Assembly (NCBI GenBank): GCA_016213825.1
Contig: JACQZP010000002.1
Location: 29,916 to 93,915, forward strand
Length of the DNA: 64,000 bases
Reading direction: 5' to 3'
Source: Acetobacterium woodii
Lineage (GTDB): Bacteria; Bacillota; Clostridia; Eubacteriales; Eubacteriaceae
Both the position numbers and the translations under genes were made by a program. The notes below the pieces were generated by a model, which did no database searches, was not told the DNA's origin, and was given only the letters and a program-made list of their open reading frames with translations. Shown piece by piece: positions 61,911-64,000 of the stretch. Each line of letters opens with the position of its first letter. The first letter of the stretch is position 1.

Positions 61911-63080
61911 TTATGCTGGGTTTACGACATATTCTAATCGATTGCGACCATTATTTTTAGCCATATAGAGGGCTTGGTCGGCACGTTTGTAGGCATGCAT
62001 AAAATCACAATGTTTCTCCAGCAAGGTAGCACCAAGGCTGATGGTAATGTGGATTTGATAATTCTCTACGTAAAAAGGTATTTTGGCAATATACTGTCGG
62101 ATTTGTTCGCCAATTTCGATGCTTTTTGACAGCGATACACCGGGCAGCAGAATAATGAATTCTTCACCGCCCCATCGGGCAGTATCGCCTTGGGAGCCCA
62201 CTTCATTTTTAAGAATATGTGCTAATTGCTTCAAGACCTGGTCACCGATGGGATGCCCATATTGGTCATTAACCTGTTTAAAAAAATCGATATCCAGTAA
62301 TAGAATACAGCTTTCCTTGCCCGGAAAATGGTTTTTATCCAGTTCTACATCCACATACTGAAGCCATTTCCAGCGATTGATTAAACCCGTCAAATTGTCG
62401 TAATAGGCGATCGCTTCCAACTTATGCTGTTGCTCTGTAATTTTTCTTTGTTGTAGAATTGCACTCCGTTCCGAATGCCAGGATAGCAGGGAAATACATA
62501 AGCCGATGGCAACAAAGGTGATACCATTTAATTGATTGGTTGCCAAAATGGCAGGCTCGATTTGAAAAATTGACATTAGAACAAAAAAAGAAACCAATGC
62601 AATCGAATATTGAATAATTGTTGCAGGAGGCCTTTTAATGATAAACAACCCTAATACGGTACAAACTACTAAAAAAGGGGTGATATTGGTGGTGACATAC
62701 TGATCGACTGACACCAGTGAAATTCCGAGCATGAGAATAAAAATGGCTACGAAATTTTCAATTATTTTCAAACATAAAGGCGTAGCCTTTTTTTTATTGA
62801 TGTGAATGAGAGCAAGTGACAGGACCAGCGCGATTACGGCGCTAACCGCATGAATGGAGACAATTCCGGTCACCCATTTTTCTTCAAGGAGGGTTGTTGG
62901 TGTAAAATTGATGATAAAATAAAAAATATGTGCCAGATTGACAACACCAACAACCGGAATAAGAAAAACAAGTCGGCTGACATTTTTAGCAATCACTTCA
63001 TCTTCAACAGATTGATTCAGCTTTTTTTCTTTCGAAAAGTGCAGCTTTGCTTTTTTAAAATAGACATTTAATTGACTCAT
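61911..63080 (-). CDS. Membrane diguanylate cyclase (GGDEF)
   Basis: 389 residues. Five or six hydrophobic segments (about 28-205) followed by a helical linker and a GGDEF domain (about 220-385). The active site is WGGEEF, with DNLTGLINRW and DIDFFKQVNDQYGHPIGDQ metal and nucleotide motifs; the domain ends ADQALYMAKNNGRNR. No sensor domain beyond the membrane part. A single gene; GGGAGTAAT precedes its ATG. Confidence 0.88.
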   Translation of the reverse strand: MSQLNVYFKKAKLHFSKEKKLNQSVEDEVIAKNVSRLVFLIPVVGVVNLAHIFYFIINFTPTTLLEEKWVTGIVSIHAVSAVIALVLSLALIHINKKKATPLCLKIIENFVAIFILMLGISLVSVDQYVTTNITPFLVVCTVLGLFIIKRPPATIIQYSIALVSFFVLMSIFQIEPAILATNQLNGITFVAIGLCISLLSWHSERSAILQQRKITEQQHKLEAIAYYDNLTGLINRWKWLQYVDVELDKNHFPGKESCILLLDIDFFKQVNDQYGHPIGDQVLKQLAHILKNEVGSQGDTARWGGEEFIILLPGVSLSKSIEIGEQIRQYIAKIPFYVENYQIHITISLGATLLEKHCDFMHAYKRADQALYMAKNNGRNRLEYVVNPA

Positions 63081-63439
63081 AATTACTCCCAGATGATGAT
63101 TATAAGATTGGTTTTGTATGCTTAGGTGGTGTTCAGCCAGTCTTTTATCCTAATAGAGCAATGCGCTGATCATAATGGTATTCTATCATTTTAATAGTGT
63201 GTAAACAAGAATAAACACATTACAATTCAGGAGGTTCGATGGTCTCGCGAATTACAATTAAATGATAATAAGAGGATACACAATTATGTGACCGGATTCT
63301 TGTGCACACGTTTTATTGAATAGTTGGCACAAATTGATTAGTTTTTGTCACCTGTGGATGTTCAATTAGAACGTTATTTTTTCTATAATATGTTTATCAA
63401 TTGAGATTAAATCAAGAACACAAAGAGGAGGTTGTCATT
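63081..63439. other. Intergenic region upstream of the SDR remnant
   Basis: About 360 AT-rich bases. Promoters of the divergent GGDEF gene and the SDR remnant should lie here. The plus-strand ribosome site AGAGGAGGTTGTC is strong. Nothing else coding. Confidence 0.4.
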
Positions 63440-63682
63440 ATGGCTAATAATAAAACAGCACTTATTACTGGATCCTACGGAGGGCTTGCTGATACAAAGT
63501 TGTTTGCTAATGCGGTCGATCCCACTGCAGTTGCGCAGGATGGATACGACGGGATGCCGAAGGGTGAATTGAATGTTATCTCTGGACTTCCCGGCTGGCA
63601 GAAACTGATGATGATATGTGCACCGATGTTTCCGAAAAAAATGATGTTAAACTTTGTATATGACCAGCAAATTGCGAATTAA
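63440..63682 (+). pseudogene. Short-chain dehydrogenase/reductase gene with a large internal deletion
   Basis: The open frame reads MANNKTALITGSYGGLADTK, then continues as TKLFANAVDPTAVAQDGYDG and further C-terminal SDR sequence to residue 80. The first 14 residues are the normal SDR nucleotide-binding start (TGSYGG, normally TGxxxGIG). The rest matches the last quarter of SDR proteins (the region after the catalytic YxxxK). About 170 residues are missing, with the frame kept. Catalytic Ser, Tyr and Lys are gone, so no enzyme activity is expected. AGAGGAGG precedes the ATG. Confidence 0.75.
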
Positions 63683-63754
63683 TTTATATAAATGGTATCG
63701 TGATATGCGTGTTAAGTCGTTATAATAAAAGAAACAGTTAGAGGAGGTGGCGTA

Positions 63755-63844
63755 GTGGGGCATCGCTTTATTTTAGACGGTCGTTATGGTGACTTACTTA
63801 ATTATTATGGAATCAGCGTTGAGGAAGCACTTCGAAAGGCATAG
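63755..63844 (+). pseudogene. Truncated AraC-type regulator N-terminus
   Basis: A 29-residue frame from GTG reads MGHRFILDGRYGDLLNYYGI and SVEEALRKA before a TAG stop. The ILD-x-x-Y-x-D-LL-x-YYG-x-x-x-EEALRKA pattern is the start of AraC regulators with an arabinose-binding-like domain. GAGGAGGTGGC is a strong ribosome site. The remaining 300 or so residues are absent, and nothing resembling the helix-turn-helix follows before the window end. Confidence 0.55.
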
Positions 63845-64000
63845 CGGGAGTGTTTCAAGTTTTGTGTATTTTCGAAAATTGAAATAGAATAAAGAATAAA
63901 TGAAAGGGTAAGGGCTTTAGAATAGGCTCTTGCCCCTTAAGTGTATTATAGACTCAATTGATTGCATGTCAATTAAAAGTAAGACAAAATCTCACTCTGA
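63845..64000. other. Terminal intergenic segment
   Basis: No gene, hairpin or promoter that I can support in the last 156 bases; AGGGCTTTAGAATAGGCTCTTGCCCCTT can form a short imperfect hairpin. Confidence 0.3.

Overview
The window reads as chromosome of a low-to-middle GC, Gram-positive anaerobe of the Clostridia, most likely an acetogen close to Acetobacterium/Eubacterium. This is inferred from gene content: a leucine T-box, a cobalamin riboswitch with an ECF transporter, two CooC-type nickel ATPases, ChW-repeat surface proteins, prenylated-FMN decarboxylase genes, many GGDEF/HD-GYP signalling proteins and strong AAGGAG ribosome sites. I saw no rRNA, tRNA, CRISPR array, complete insertion sequence or prophage.

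Layout. 1-8.3 kb is housekeeping: DUF1934 tail, argS, tcdA, ispF-mtnN-alr, a split transketolase and a nitroreductase. 8.4-20.7 kb is the most distinctive part. A methyltransferase-like/DUF2284 fusion lies divergent from a cobalamin riboswitch that leads an ECF transporter. The transporter is followed on the same strand by a UbiD decarboxylase, a HyuA/HyuB pair, UbiX and the prenyl-FMN chaperone LpdD, then the remnant of an HTH-cupin regulator and a TetR gene. 20.8-26.0 kb holds two CooC-like ATPases with CxC motifs, three very small proteins, and a MoxR-type AAA ATPase with its VWA partner; this looks like metallo-enzyme maturation machinery. 26.1-30.5 kb is one 1460-residue secreted protein with ChW and YDG-type repeats. 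31.3-35.4 kb is amino-acid metabolism: leuA behind a leucine T-box with a duplicated antiterminator/terminator module, an Lrp regulator and glutamate dehydrogenase.

35.5-63 kb is a mosaic of sensing, redox and stress genes: an MCP; a DUF3786/cysteine desulfurase pair and a TetR gene; a MarR-MFS efflux operon; a glutaredoxin-zinc ribbon fusion; a cupredoxin lipoprotein; a flavodoxin-PNPOx fusion; a creatininase-family gene; two MerR genes; a cytochrome b5-type membrane protein; a PadR-NapH-like pair; PAS-HD-GYP and two GGDEF proteins; mutM; htpX; and a second, stand-alone DUF2284 protein. Broken genes occur in several gaps: molybdopterin oxidoreductase N-terminus, BrnT-like fragments, an internally deleted SDR and a truncated AraC-type regulator.

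A dispersed palindromic repeat of about 160 bp occurs at 5568-5729 and, inverted, near 14991-15150, with a shortened copy at 381-427. Start sites given here were corrected to the codon with the best-placed ribosome site where the longest open frame was clearly too long.
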